Origin: G965207335 sp965222825 | GTDB taxonomy: Bacteria; Pseudomonadota; Gammaproteobacteria; PS1; Pseudothioglobaceae | Direction: 5' to 3' | DNA length: 64,000 nt | Assembly: GCA_965222825.1 (NCBI GenBank) | Contig: OZ244964.1 | Span: 744,001-808,000 of the forward strand | Shown here: positions 17,602 to 26,645 of the stretch, piece by piece | How positions within the stretch are numbered: position 1 is the stretch's first letter | Layout: each line of letters begins with the position of its first letter | Translations under genes and position numbers: made by a program | Notes under the pieces: generated by a model | Database searches by the model: none | What the model was told of the DNA's origin: nothing | The model's input: only the letters and a program-made list of their open reading frames with translations

Positions 17602-18642
17602 ATGTCTGTTGTAGCATACATATCAAAATCAGCCTTAAAACATAATCTAAAAATAGTCAAAGAATATTCTAATAGCAAAATAGTTGCCATAGTAAAAGCT
17701 AATGCTTATGGGCATAATATAAAATTTGTTGTCCAAGCGTTACAAGAAATAGATTTTTTTGCAGTAGCAAATATTGAGGAAGCTCTAGAATTACAGCAAC
17801 TTAGTGCTAAAAAAATACTAATTCTCAGTGATTTTTATCACAAAGATAGCCTAGACTTAATTAGCAAAAATAATTTTCATATTGTTGTTTATAATACCGA
17901 GCAAATTAATTGGTTATTAAATAGTAATAAAAAAATCAATATTTGGCTAAAAATTGATACCAGTATGAATAGATTAGGTTTAACTTTTACCCAATTTAAT
18001 CACCATATAAATAGGCTAATTAATAAAAATAATATAAATATAGTAGCAATTATGAGCCATTTACACAGTGCTAATATTGATATAAATAGCAGTCTTAGGC
18101 AATTAAAATTATTTAATACATATAGTAAAAAATATAATAATTTTGCTAAAAGTATTGCTAATTCTGCTGCTATTATGGCTATAAAACAAACACACCTAGA
18201 TTATATTAGACCGGGTATTATGCTCTATGGTATATCGCCATTTGGGATAAAACATCCTAAATTAGCACCAGTTATGAGGCTAACTGCTAAGGTAATTGCA
18301 CTAAAAAAACTAACAAAAGGCGATAAAGTTGGCTACGGACAAACTTATAGTGTTGATGATGATACTAATATAGCAGTAGTTAATATAGGCTATGCAAATG
18401 GTTATCCTTATAATGCTAAAAATAATACTCCAGTATTGATAAATAATAATATATGTTATTTAATAGGCAAGGTTTCTATGAATTTGATATGTGTTGATAT
18501 TAAAAATCACAAAGTAGCAATTAATGATACTGCTATTTTATGGGGAGATGCATTAGCAGTGGAAGAAATAGCTATATACAGCAATACTATTGCTTATGAA
18601 TTAGTAACTAAAATTAAAGCAAAATACAAAATAACTACCTAA
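17602..18642 (+). CDS. alr: Alanine racemase
   Basis: PLP enzyme converting L- to D-alanine for cell-wall synthesis. 346 residues against about 359 in E. coli. The PLP lysine lies in VKANAYGHN near residue 33. The fold-III barrel motifs (KIDTSMNRLGL, MSHLHSA, RPGIMLYGISP) are present. The C-terminal beta domain holds the catalytic tyrosine in VGYGQTY and the substrate-binding region GKVSMNLICVD. It feeds ddl, also in this window, and starts a run with the phosphoesterase and YqiB-like genes. Confidence 0.96.
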   Translation: MSVVAYISKSALKHNLKIVKEYSNSKIVAIVKANAYGHNIKFVVQALQEIDFFAVANIEEALELQQLSAKKILILSDFYHKDSLDLISKNNFHIVVYNTEQINWLLNSNKKINIWLKIDTSMNRLGLTFTQFNHHINRLINKNNINIVAIMSHLHSANIDINSSLRQLKLFNTYSKKYNNFAKSIANSAAIMAIKQTHLDYIRPGIMLYGISPFGIKHPKLAPVMRLTAKVIALKKLTKGDKVGYGQTYSVDDDTNIAVVNIGYANGYPYNAKNNTPVLINNNICYLIGKVSMNLICVDIKNHKVAINDTAILWGDALAVEEIAIYSNTIAYELVTKIKAKYKITT

Positions 18643-18668
18643 AATACAAAAATTATAGCCCATAAGAT

Positions 18669-19373
18669 ATGCAATATAAGACATTAGTGCAAATAAGTGA
18701 TTGTCATATAGACAAAATGGCATTAGGGGTTAATACTCAAAATAAACTTAAAAAAGTAATCACTAGCGTTAATAAAACTAATGTTGATTTAGTAATAATA
18801 ACTGGTGATTTAGTCAATAATGCCAGTGATGAAAATTATAAAATTTGCAAAAGTTTATTAAACACAATAAGGGCTAAAAAAATATCTATAATCGCTGGCA
18901 ACCACGATAATAATGAATTAATAACAAAGCACCTGAATAACTACTGTAATGACTATATTAGTTTGGGGAATTGGGATATTATTTTTATAAATTCAATAGT
19001 AAAAAACCAAGTTTATGGTTTTATCACTACCTTAGAGTTAAAAAAATTAGAAAAGCTTGTCCGAACAAGTCAAAAAACTAATATAATACTAGCTATACAC
19101 CACCCTATTGTGTCTATGGCTAGTGATTGGAATGATAAACTATCACTAACTAATAGCGATGATTTGTTTGCTATAATAAGTAAATATCCAAAAATTAAGA
19201 GCATTGCTTGGGGACATAGCCATGAGTATAAGGTTTTTAAAAAAAATAATTTAGCATTATTTAGTTGCCCATCTAGTGCTAAACAGTTTAATAAATTACA
19301 ATTAAAATCTGGGTATTTGCAATTTAAATTATTATTTAATGGCACTATAATACATAAAGTAGTATGGATATAA
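18669..19373 (+). CDS. Calcineurin-type metallophosphoesterase, CpdA-like (3',5'-cyclic-nucleotide phosphodiesterase family)
   Basis: 234 residues with the full metal-ligand series of the family: SDCHID near residue 10, GDLVNN, GNHDNN, HHP and WGHSHEY. E. coli CpdA hydrolyses cAMP. The same order cpdA-yqiB is found here with the next gene, which supports orthology, but substrate specificity cannot be read. The start is 26 bases after alr, and the 3' end overlaps the next gene by 10 bases, so an operon is likely. Confidence 0.85.
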   Translation: MQYKTLVQISDCHIDKMALGVNTQNKLKKVITSVNKTNVDLVIITGDLVNNASDENYKICKSLLNTIRAKKISIIAGNHDNNELITKHLNNYCNDYISLGNWDIIFINSIVKNQVYGFITTLELKKLEKLVRTSQKTNIILAIHHPIVSMASDWNDKLSLTNSDDLFAIISKYPKIKSIAWGHSHEYKVFKKNNLALFSCPSSAKQFNKLQLKSGYLQFKLLFNGTIIHKVVWI

Positions 19374-19828
19374 AATTATATAATAATCATATAAAACAAG
19401 CATATAACCAAATTAAAGGTTATAGTAATCAATATTTGCAATACTTACTAGAAGATAATCATCAAAAAATTATCCGTCTAGTGCCAAATTTGCAGCACTT
19501 AAATAATAATATAGTTGCAAAGTGCGAACAATATCCTAATTTATATTTATATATTGATAAAAAATCCACTTATACCTTATTTTGCACGCTTAGCCATAAA
19601 TTTCATTCAAACAATACAATAATAAAAAAACCAGATATAAAAATTAAGGTTTATTTTGATGCTCAATTAACAGAGGCAATATCTATATGCAATGATAGTA
19701 TGGTAAATAGCAAACACCCATATATTAAAAAATGTAGTGATTTTGACTTGCAATGGGATTTGAATATTTTATTATCCAGATGGTTAGATTATTGCTTAAA
19801 TAAACAATATAAATGGCAAGATACATAA
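19364..19828 (+). CDS. DUF1249 (YqiB-like) protein
   Basis: 154 residues, overlapping the cpdA-like gene by 10 bases. The family pattern is visible: LLEDNHQKIIRLVPNL near the start, YLYIDKKSTYTLFCTLSHKF in the middle, then IKVYFDAQLTEAI and a C-terminal tryptophan-containing helix (LLSRWLDYCLNKQY). E. coli yqiB lies next to cpdA, and that neighbourhood is kept here. The molecular function is unknown. Confidence 0.78.
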   Translation: MDIKLYNNHIKQAYNQIKGYSNQYLQYLLEDNHQKIIRLVPNLQHLNNNIVAKCEQYPNLYLYIDKKSTYTLFCTLSHKFHSNNTIIKKPDIKIKVYFDAQLTEAISICNDSMVNSKHPYIKKCSDFDLQWDLNILLSRWLDYCLNKQYKWQDT

Positions 19829-19860
19829 AAAATCAAGTCTAATAGCAAATAAAAAGTTTT

Positions 19861-20346
19861 TTAATAAGGATTAGCAATGCCTAGCTCTGTTAGCACCTTA
19901 GTTTCAATATTTTGCATTTGTTTAGCATCATTATCTGTTATATGGTCATAAGTTAATAAATGTAAAATTCCGTGAATTAGTAGGTGTGTTAGGTGTTGTG
20001 TTGTAGTTTTATTAGCCTTCTTAGCCTCATTTAAAGCAATGGCAAAACAAATAACCAAATCTCCTAAACTAGGACTTAATTGTGTTTGAATTTGCACTGG
20101 AATATCATTTATTGTAGTATTTGGGAATGATAAAATATTTGTTGGGCTATTTTTATTTCTATACTTATAATTTAACTTAGTAATCTCATCAATATCTACT
20201 ATTCTAACAACTATATCACTGTTTAGCTCGCTAGCTTTAATAATTGCTAATCTTTTAAGGCTGGCTAATATTTTATTAGTAGTTACTTGTAACCATTTAT
20301 TACTAGGTATTATTGTAGATTTAATTGTATTTTGAATAATAACCAT
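19861..20346 (-). CDS. ybeY: Endoribonuclease YbeY
   Basis: Single-strand endoribonuclease for 16S rRNA 3' maturation and ribosome quality control. 161 residues from the ATG at 20346. The frame stays open 27 codons further upstream, but that part is unlike YbeY and would overlap the priA start. The zinc site is HGILHLLTYDH (family HGxLHLxGYDH, with glycine replaced by threonine). The conserved arginine-containing region is LNYKYRNKNSPTNILSFP. Divergent from priA with a 42-base gap. Confidence 0.93.
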   Translation of the reverse strand: MVIIQNTIKSTIIPSNKWLQVTTNKILASLKRLAIIKASELNSDIVVRIVDIDEITKLNYKYRNKNSPTNILSFPNTTINDIPVQIQTQLSPSLGDLVICFAIALNEAKKANKTTTQHLTHLLIHGILHLLTYDHITDNDAKQMQNIETKVLTELGIANPY

Positions 20347-20388
20347 TAATATTTTTAATATAAAATAAGTTATTTTACTAAAAATCGT

Positions 20389-22335
20389 TTGAATATTGTA
20401 TCTGTTGCAATTCCAGTTCCACTGCAAAAAACATTTGACTATACAAGCAATGACATTATAACTATTGGCTCGCGTATAAAAGTATCATTTAATAATAGAT
20501 TATGCGTTGGTATTGTAATTGCTAATCCTAAACAAAGTGCTTATTTGATTAAACTAAAACCTGTTATTGAAGTTTTAGATACTGTGCCTATTATTACAAG
20601 CTCTATGTTAGAATTATTACAATGGGCAGCAAAATACTACCATCATTCTATAGGTGAGGTAATTTTTAGTGCTCTGCCTAAAAATATTAAATTAGGCAAA
20701 AAAATTACCCTAAAAAAAAATTCTATAATACAAAAACAAATAGTTAGCACAATAGCACCCAACAACGCCCAACAAAAAGTAATTAATACGATTTTATCAA
20801 GTAATGGTTATAACGCTTTTTTACTACACGGTATTACTGGTAGCGGTAAAACTGAGGTTTATATTAGAATTAGTGAAGTTGTATTACAACAAGGCAAGCA
20901 AGTGCTAATTTTAGTGCCAGAAATAGGGCTAACACCACAAATGATCCAACGCTTTGCATCTCGTTTAAACACTGTGCTAGTTGTTATACATTCACAACTT
21001 AGTGAGTCAGAAAAATTAGACGCTTATATACTAGCAAAAGAAAATAAAGCTGGTGTTATATTAGGCACTCGTTCTGCTATTTTTAGCCCAGCTAGTAATT
21101 TAGGGTTAATTATTATTGACGAGGAACATGATAGCTCTTTTAAACAACAATCAGGCTTTAGGTATTGTGCTAAAGATTTGGCATTTATTCGCACTAAGAA
21201 AAAAAATATTCCGCTAATACTAGGCTCAGCAACGCCATCTTTGGAGACTTTATACAATGTAATTAATAAAAAAATTAAACATTTAGTATTAAAACACAGA
21301 GCAGGTGATGCTAAATTACCTGTTGTTAATATTATTGATATGGCTAGTCAAAATAATAAAATATTATCAGAAAAATTAATTAATAGCATAACACAGCACT
21401 TAAATAACAATAAACAGGTAATGTTATTTTTAAACCGTCGTGGTTATGCACCTGTATATCACTGTCAAAATTGTAATTGGCAGGCAAAATGTGATAATTG
21501 CAGTGCAAATATGGTGCTACACAATACCAGTTATAGGCTAAGATGCCATCACTGTGGTTTAGAGATACTCCCACACGATAAATGCCCTAGTTGCAAAGAT
21601 ACTAAATTAACAGTAGTTGGCTATGGCACACAACGCTTAGAAGAAATGTTATACGCATATTTTCCTAATATTGATATTATTCGTATTGATAGAGATACTA
21701 CTCGCAAAAAACAAGCAATGCAAAAATATATAAAACAAATATCTAGCAATAAACCCTGCATAATACTAGGCACGCAAATGCTAGCTAAGGGACATAATTT
21801 TACTAATCTTGCTATGGTTGGTATTTTGGATACTGATGCTAGTTTTTTTAGTATTGATTTTCGCTCAACAGAGCACTTAGCACAACTAATAATGCAAGTA
21901 GCAGGTAGAGCAGGCAGGGATAAAGACGCAGGAGAGGTTTATATTCAAAGCAACCAACCTAGTAATAGATTATTTTATTTTATTAAACAACATAATTACA
22001 TAGATCTTGCTAAATTATTATTGCAAGAAAGAAAATTATCAAAAACACCACCTTATGCTTATCAAGCACTAATATCTGCTAATTCTAAGAATCAAGATTA
22101 TGCTAGAGAGTTTTTATTACGATTAAAACAAAACTTAAATATTAATAATGTTGCAATATGGGGTCCTGCTAATGCTATTATTGAAAAAAAAGCTACTTAT
22201 TACTATGTAAATCTATACTTATCTAGCACTAGCAGAAAACAATTGCATTTAATACTAGATAAATTAGACGAGTGTATAGAAAAATTTAAAAACCCTAAAA
22301 AAGTGCGTTGGTTCTTGGATATAGATCCAATTTGA
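20389..22335 (+). CDS. priA: Primosomal replication restart helicase PriA
   Basis: Restarts stalled replication forks by reloading DnaB. 648 residues, shorter than the E. coli protein (about 730). The start is a TTG at 20389, chosen because the family N-terminus (VAIPVPLQKTFDY) begins immediately after it. Walker A is GITGSGKTEVY, the DEAD-type box is DEEHDSSF, and the zinc-binding insertion shows eight cysteines (CQNCNWQAKCDNC ... CHHCG ... CPSC). Motifs V/VI appear as LGTQMLAKGH and QVAGRAGR. A nine-A run near 20712-20720 lies in frame. Confidence 0.96.
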   Translation: MNIVSVAIPVPLQKTFDYTSNDIITIGSRIKVSFNNRLCVGIVIANPKQSAYLIKLKPVIEVLDTVPIITSSMLELLQWAAKYYHHSIGEVIFSALPKNIKLGKKITLKKNSIIQKQIVSTIAPNNAQQKVINTILSSNGYNAFLLHGITGSGKTEVYIRISEVVLQQGKQVLILVPEIGLTPQMIQRFASRLNTVLVVIHSQLSESEKLDAYILAKENKAGVILGTRSAIFSPASNLGLIIIDEEHDSSFKQQSGFRYCAKDLAFIRTKKKNIPLILGSATPSLETLYNVINKKIKHLVLKHRAGDAKLPVVNIIDMASQNNKILSEKLINSITQHLNNNKQVMLFLNRRGYAPVYHCQNCNWQAKCDNCSANMVLHNTSYRLRCHHCGLEILPHDKCPSCKDTKLTVVGYGTQRLEEMLYAYFPNIDIIRIDRDTTRKKQAMQKYIKQISSNKPCIILGTQMLAKGHNFTNLAMVGILDTDASFFSIDFRSTEHLAQLIMQVAGRAGRDKDAGEVYIQSNQPSNRLFYFIKQHNYIDLAKLLLQERKLSKTPPYAYQALISANSKNQDYAREFLLRLKQNLNINNVAIWGPANAIIEKKATYYYVNLYLSSTSRKQLHLILDKLDECIEKFKNPKKVRWFLDIDPI

Positions 22336-22399
22336 ATTATTTAAGGTGCAAGTTTTTAGCAATAACAGGTAGGGGCTTGTTCTGCTTGAATGATTTTAG

Positions 22400-22437
22400 G
22401 GGTTAATCAGAGGCTCCTTATAGAGCCTCTGAACAAC
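22400..22437. repeat. Two family B repeat ends joined head to head
   Basis: GGGTTAATCAGAGGCTCC is followed at once by TTATA and GAGCCTCTGAACAAC, giving a near-perfect palindrome with about 15-base arms. It looks like two element ends abutting without the internal sequence. It lies 64 bases after the priA stop, facing alaS, and may act as a hairpin in both transcripts. Confidence 0.7.
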
Positions 22438-22463
22438 TTCATTATTTTACATAGCCAAAAACT

Positions 22464-22500
22464 AGAAGCCTAGCAACCGAGGTTAGACGCCGGGCTTCTA
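22464..22500. repeat. Diverged family A repeat downstream of alaS
   Basis: AGAAGCCTAGCAACCGAGG is followed by TTAGACGCCGGGCTTCTAAC, which carries the GACGCCGGGCTTCTAA core seen at 2081 and 43598. AGAAGCC at the left and GGCTTCT at the right are inverted, so the unit can fold. Confidence 0.65.
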
Positions 22501-22556
22501 ACAACTTCCAAATACAATATACAAGGTTTGTTCCACTTGAATACCTATTCTGGTGC

Positions 22557-25148
22557 TTATAAGCTTATTAAAGATTTTATACTAGCTAAGGCTTGGTCTA
22601 GATTATCTGTATTACTACCACTACCTTGTGCCATATCAGCTCTACCACCACCTTTGCCGTCTATTTGTTTAGCAACAAAATTTAAAATATCATAGGCCTT
22701 GTATTTATCTGTTAGGTTTTTACTAACCCCAGCAATAAGTGATACTTTATTATTATTTACACTAGCTAGCAGAATGATAGCATTACCTAGTTTGTTTTTG
22801 GCTTTATCAACAATATTGCGTAAATCCTTAGGGGTAATATTATCTAATTTAGCACTTAGTAATTTAATATCGCCAATAGTTTGCACGCTATTAAATAAAT
22901 TATTGCCTTTGGCTAAGGATAGATCTGTATTTAGTTGCTGTAATTGTTTTTCGAGGTTTTTTTTATCAGTAATTAGCTGTGTTAATTTATTGATTGATTG
23001 CCAATTATCAGTTTTTAATAATTTTGCAACATTATTTAATTGTTTTGCTAGTTTTTTATTGTATAGATAGAGAGTATATCCAGTTATAGCCTCAATTCTT
23101 CTTACCCCAGATGCAACACCAGTTTCTGATATAATTTTAAAGCCACCTATATCACCTAGTGCACTAACATGAGTGCCACCACATAACTCCATTGAAAAAT
23201 CATTTTTACCCATAGATAAAACTCGCACTTCTTGGTCATATTTTTCACCAAATAAAGCAATAGCACCTTTTTTCTTTGCAGTATCTATTGGCATAATTTC
23301 TGTATAAACTTTTGAATTTCCTAGAATTTTTCTATTTACCATAGCCTCTATTTTATCTAGGTCATTGCCTGAGATATTATTATCATAAGTAAAATCAAAT
23401 CTTAGTTTATCAGAGTCCACTAATGAGCCTTTTTGAGTGATATTTTCGCCTAAGATTTGTTTTAAGGATGCGTGTAATAAGTGAGTAGCAGAATGATTTC
23501 TAGCAATATTTTTACGCCTATTTTTATCAATTTGTGCCTTGACATTATCACCTATTTTAATAGTGCCTTTATCTAGTAAACCATAGTGTAAAAAAACTCC
23601 AAATTTTTGTTTTTTGGTATCAAGCACTTTAAAATTTGTATTATTAACACTTATATTACCTATATCACCAACTTGCCCACCTGCTTCTGCATAAAATACT
23701 GTCCCTGCTAAAACTAATATTGCCTCTTCTCCTGCTGACAAACTATCTAAAAAAGTATTATTTTTAATAATTTTAATAACTTTGCTATTATTAAAATTTT
23801 GTTCATAACCTAAAAAAATACTAGCCTTATCAAGTGCTAAATCACTACTGTTTTGAGTAAAATTACTAGCCTCTTTTGATTGTTGTTTTTGCACATCCAT
23901 AGCATTATCAAAACCAGCCATATCAATGGTTAAGCCCCTTTCCTTAGCAATGTCTGCTGTTAAATCAACTGGAAAACCATAGGTATCATATAACTTAAAC
24001 GCCACATATCCTGGTATTTCTAAACTATCTAACTTAGATATAGCATCTGCTAAAATATCCATACCTTGTGTTATGGTTTGTAAAAATCTTTGCTCCTCTT
24101 GTTTTAAGGTTTTCTCAATATGGGCTAATTGTTGTTTTAACATAGGATAAGCACTACCCATTTCTAGGGTTAGTATTGGTGCTAAACGGTGGAAAAATAC
24201 TTTATTTATGCCTAATTTATAGCCGTGTCTAATAGCTCTACGAATAATTCTTCTTAGCACATAACCTCGCCCTTCATTATCAGGCATTACCCCATTTGCT
24301 ATTAAAAAAGCACTTGAGCGAATATGGTCGGCTATAACTCTTACTGAGCTATTATCTTGTTTAGTATTTGCTAGTTTAGCTATAAATTTTATTAATGACT
24401 GGAATAAATCTATATCATAATTATTGTTTTTATTTTGCATAACAGCTGATATTCTTTCTAAGCCCATACCAGTATCAACACATAAGCGTTTTAGTGGTTT
24501 TAAATGTCCATCTGCTTGTCTATCAAATTGGGTAAAAACCAAGTTCCATATTTCAGTAAACCTATCGCCATCTTCATCAGCATGCCCTGGTGGTCCGCCT
24601 GCTATATCACTACCGTGGTCATAAAAAATCTCCGAACAAGGTCCACAAGGTCCGGTATCACCCATAGACCAAAAATTATCTTTAGCACCACGACGGGATA
24701 TTTTATTTTTTGGAAAACCTATATCATTTACCCAAATACTTTCTGCTTCATCATCATTCTCATAAACACTAACCCACATTTTATCTGCTGGTATTTGTAA
24801 TTCTTTGGTTAGGAAGTCCCAAGCGTAAGCAATAGCTTCTTTTTTAAAATAATCACCAAAACTAAAATTACCTAGCATTTCAAAAAAAGTATGGTGTCTT
24901 GCTGTATAGCCAACATTTTCTAAATCATTGTGTTTACCACCAGCCCTTATACATATTTGTGCTGATACTGCCTTGGTATAGTTTCTTTTTTCCACCCCAC
25001 TAAATACATCCTTAAATGGCACCATACCAGAGTTAACAAACAATAAAGTTTTATCGTTATATGGTATTAATGATGCACTTGGCTCTTGTGTATGTCCTAG
25101 GTCGGTAAAATATTTAAAGAATTTTTTTCTAATTTCACTAGCTTTCAT
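22557..25148 (-). CDS. alaS: Alanyl-tRNA synthetase
   Basis: Charges tRNA-Ala. 863 residues (E. coli 876). The class II catalytic domain starts with EIRKKFFKYFTDLGH and includes the motif-2 region GNFSFGDYFK. The editing domain carries the zinc/active-site pair HSATHLLH and CGGTH. The C-terminal DHHA1-like domain ends with KGGGRADMAQGSG. All landmark motifs are in order and intact. It is the last gene of a leftward group that may begin at sucC. Confidence 0.98.
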   Translation of the reverse strand: MKASEIRKKFFKYFTDLGHTQEPSASLIPYNDKTLLFVNSGMVPFKDVFSGVEKRNYTKAVSAQICIRAGGKHNDLENVGYTARHHTFFEMLGNFSFGDYFKKEAIAYAWDFLTKELQIPADKMWVSVYENDDEAESIWVNDIGFPKNKISRRGAKDNFWSMGDTGPCGPCSEIFYDHGSDIAGGPPGHADEDGDRFTEIWNLVFTQFDRQADGHLKPLKRLCVDTGMGLERISAVMQNKNNNYDIDLFQSLIKFIAKLANTKQDNSSVRVIADHIRSSAFLIANGVMPDNEGRGYVLRRIIRRAIRHGYKLGINKVFFHRLAPILTLEMGSAYPMLKQQLAHIEKTLKQEEQRFLQTITQGMDILADAISKLDSLEIPGYVAFKLYDTYGFPVDLTADIAKERGLTIDMAGFDNAMDVQKQQSKEASNFTQNSSDLALDKASIFLGYEQNFNNSKVIKIIKNNTFLDSLSAGEEAILVLAGTVFYAEAGGQVGDIGNISVNNTNFKVLDTKKQKFGVFLHYGLLDKGTIKIGDNVKAQIDKNRRKNIARNHSATHLLHASLKQILGENITQKGSLVDSDKLRFDFTYDNNISGNDLDKIEAMVNRKILGNSKVYTEIMPIDTAKKKGAIALFGEKYDQEVRVLSMGKNDFSMELCGGTHVSALGDIGGFKIISETGVASGVRRIEAITGYTLYLYNKKLAKQLNNVAKLLKTDNWQSINKLTQLITDKKNLEKQLQQLNTDLSLAKGNNLFNSVQTIGDIKLLSAKLDNITPKDLRNIVDKAKNKLGNAIILLASVNNNKVSLIAGVSKNLTDKYKAYDILNFVAKQIDGKGGGRADMAQGSGSNTDNLDQALASIKSLISL

Positions 25149-25170
25149 ATAATAGTTTTAGTTTTTTTTA

Positions 25171-25782
25171 CTATCTTGCTGTTAAAAAATCACTACTAGC
25201 CAAACCTTGACGAACAAGTTCTGGTTTATTAACTAAGTCAATAACCGTTGTTGGCTCAGTAGGACAATAATCAACACCGACAATTAAATTAACTTTATTA
25301 GCAATATTATCAACAATATCTGCCAAAGTATATATTTCTGCATGTAATCTAAGGGATACACTCATTATTGGCTCGCCTATAACTTCTAGTATATCCTGAA
25401 CTATGGGGTATTGTGATATACGGATACCAATAGTTTTTCTTTTACTGTTTACTAATCTATTAGGCACAGATTTTGTCGCTGGTAAAATAAAAGTATATGC
25501 TCCTGGTAAAACTCTTTTTAATAGCCGAAAATTATTATTATTTAAAATAGCATAACTGCTAATATTAGCTAGATTATTGAGCATTAAGGTAAAGTGATGG
25601 TGCTTGCTTACATTTCTAATATTACAAATTCTACCCAAGCCATCCTTATTATTAAGAGCACAGCCTAGTGCATAGCCTGATTCCGTAGGATAAGCAATTA
25701 CTCCACCTTGTGTTATCGTTTTAACTACCTGTTTTATCAGGTTTTTTTGTGGATTTTGTGGATGGATATTAATAATTTCCAT
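25171..25782 (-). CDS. yciO: YciO-type member of the YrdC/Sua5 (threonylcarbamoyl-AMP synthase-like) family
   Basis: 203 residues. The dsRNA-binding-like YrdC fold is visible: GGVIAYPTESGYALGC, RICNIRNVSKHHHFTLM, LLKRVLPGAYTFIL, KRKTIGIRIS and PTTVIDL. PTESGYALG and the HHHFTLM block match E. coli YciO better than TsaC or Sua5. Whether it makes threonylcarbamoyl-adenylate for t6A is uncertain in this branch. Its start overlaps the sucD stop by one base (TAATG), so it is probably translated with sucCD. Confidence 0.88.
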   Translation of the reverse strand: MEIINIHPQNPQKNLIKQVVKTITQGGVIAYPTESGYALGCALNNKDGLGRICNIRNVSKHHHFTLMLNNLANISSYAILNNNNFRLLKRVLPGAYTFILPATKSVPNRLVNSKRKTIGIRISQYPIVQDILEVIGEPIMSVSLRLHAEIYTLADIVDNIANKVNLIVGVDYCPTEPTTVIDLVNKPELVRQGLASSDFLTAR

Positions 25783-26645
25783 TATAATAAACTAGCTATA
25801 TGACCTAGGGTTGGTGCTACTTGTATGCCAGATTTTTCTAAATATTTTATTTTATCAATAGCACTACCTGTGCTAGTGCTAATTATTGCCCCAGCATGCC
25901 CCATTCTTTTACCCTTAGGTGCACTAATACCTGCTATGTATGCAATTACAGGTTTATTAATCTCACTGCTAATATAATCAGCTGCTATTTGTTCTTGATA
26001 GCCACCTATTTCTCCAATGAGGATTATACTTTTTGTTTGTGGGTCTTGTTCAAATAGCACTAAGCAGTCAATAAAATTCATACCCCCTACTGGATCACCG
26101 CCTATACCAATGCAAGTGCTTTGTCCTAAACCTATTGTAGTTGTTTGTAAAACTGCTTCATAGGTTAGTGTGCCAGAACGAGAGATAATGCCAACACTAC
26201 CAGACTTATGAATATTGCCGGGCATAATGCCTAATTTACACTGTTCTGGGGTTATAACTCCAGGACAATTAGGACCTATTAATTTAGAATTACTATTTTT
26301 AAGAACGGTATTTATTTTTAGCATATCCTGCACAGGAATACCCTCAGTAATACAAGCAATTACTGGGATTTCTGCATTAATTGCCTCTAATATAGCATCA
26401 TAGGCAAAAATAGGTGGCACATAAATCATAGTTGCCATATTTTCACTACCGTTACAAAAATTAACCCCATCTTTAACGGTATTAAATACTGGCTTGCCTA
26501 AATGTTGTTGCCCACCTTTATTTGGCGTTACTCCGCCTATAAAGTTAGTGCCATAATCAATACTATTTTTAGAATGAAAACTACCCTGTTTACCAGTAAA
26601 TCCTTGACAGATAACTTTTGTGTTTTTGTTTACTAAAATACTCAT
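25782..26645 (-). CDS. sucD: Succinyl-CoA synthetase alpha subunit
   Basis: With SucC, interconverts succinyl-CoA and succinate with nucleotide phosphorylation in the TCA cycle. 287 residues (E. coli 289). The CoA-binding Rossmann domain opens with VICQGFTGKQGSFHS. The phosphohistidine lies in GHAGAIIS near residue 245, and the region GIGGDPVGGMNF is intact. The start overlaps the sucC stop by four bases. No sucAB is adjacent. Confidence 0.97.
   Translation of the reverse strand: MSILVNKNTKVICQGFTGKQGSFHSKNSIDYGTNFIGGVTPNKGGQQHLGKPVFNTVKDGVNFCNGSENMATMIYVPPIFAYDAILEAINAEIPVIACITEGIPVQDMLKINTVLKNSNSKLIGPNCPGVITPEQCKLGIMPGNIHKSGSVGIISRSGTLTYEAVLQTTTIGLGQSTCIGIGGDPVGGMNFIDCLVLFEQDPQTKSIILIGEIGGYQEQIAADYISSEINKPVIAYIAGISAPKGKRMGHAGAIISTSTGSAIDKIKYLEKSGIQVAPTLGHIASLL

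Noticed and set aside
19861..20427. Longer YbeY start at 20427
   Set aside because: The extra 27 residues do not resemble YbeY and would overlap the first codons of priA; the ATG at 20346 gives the expected length.
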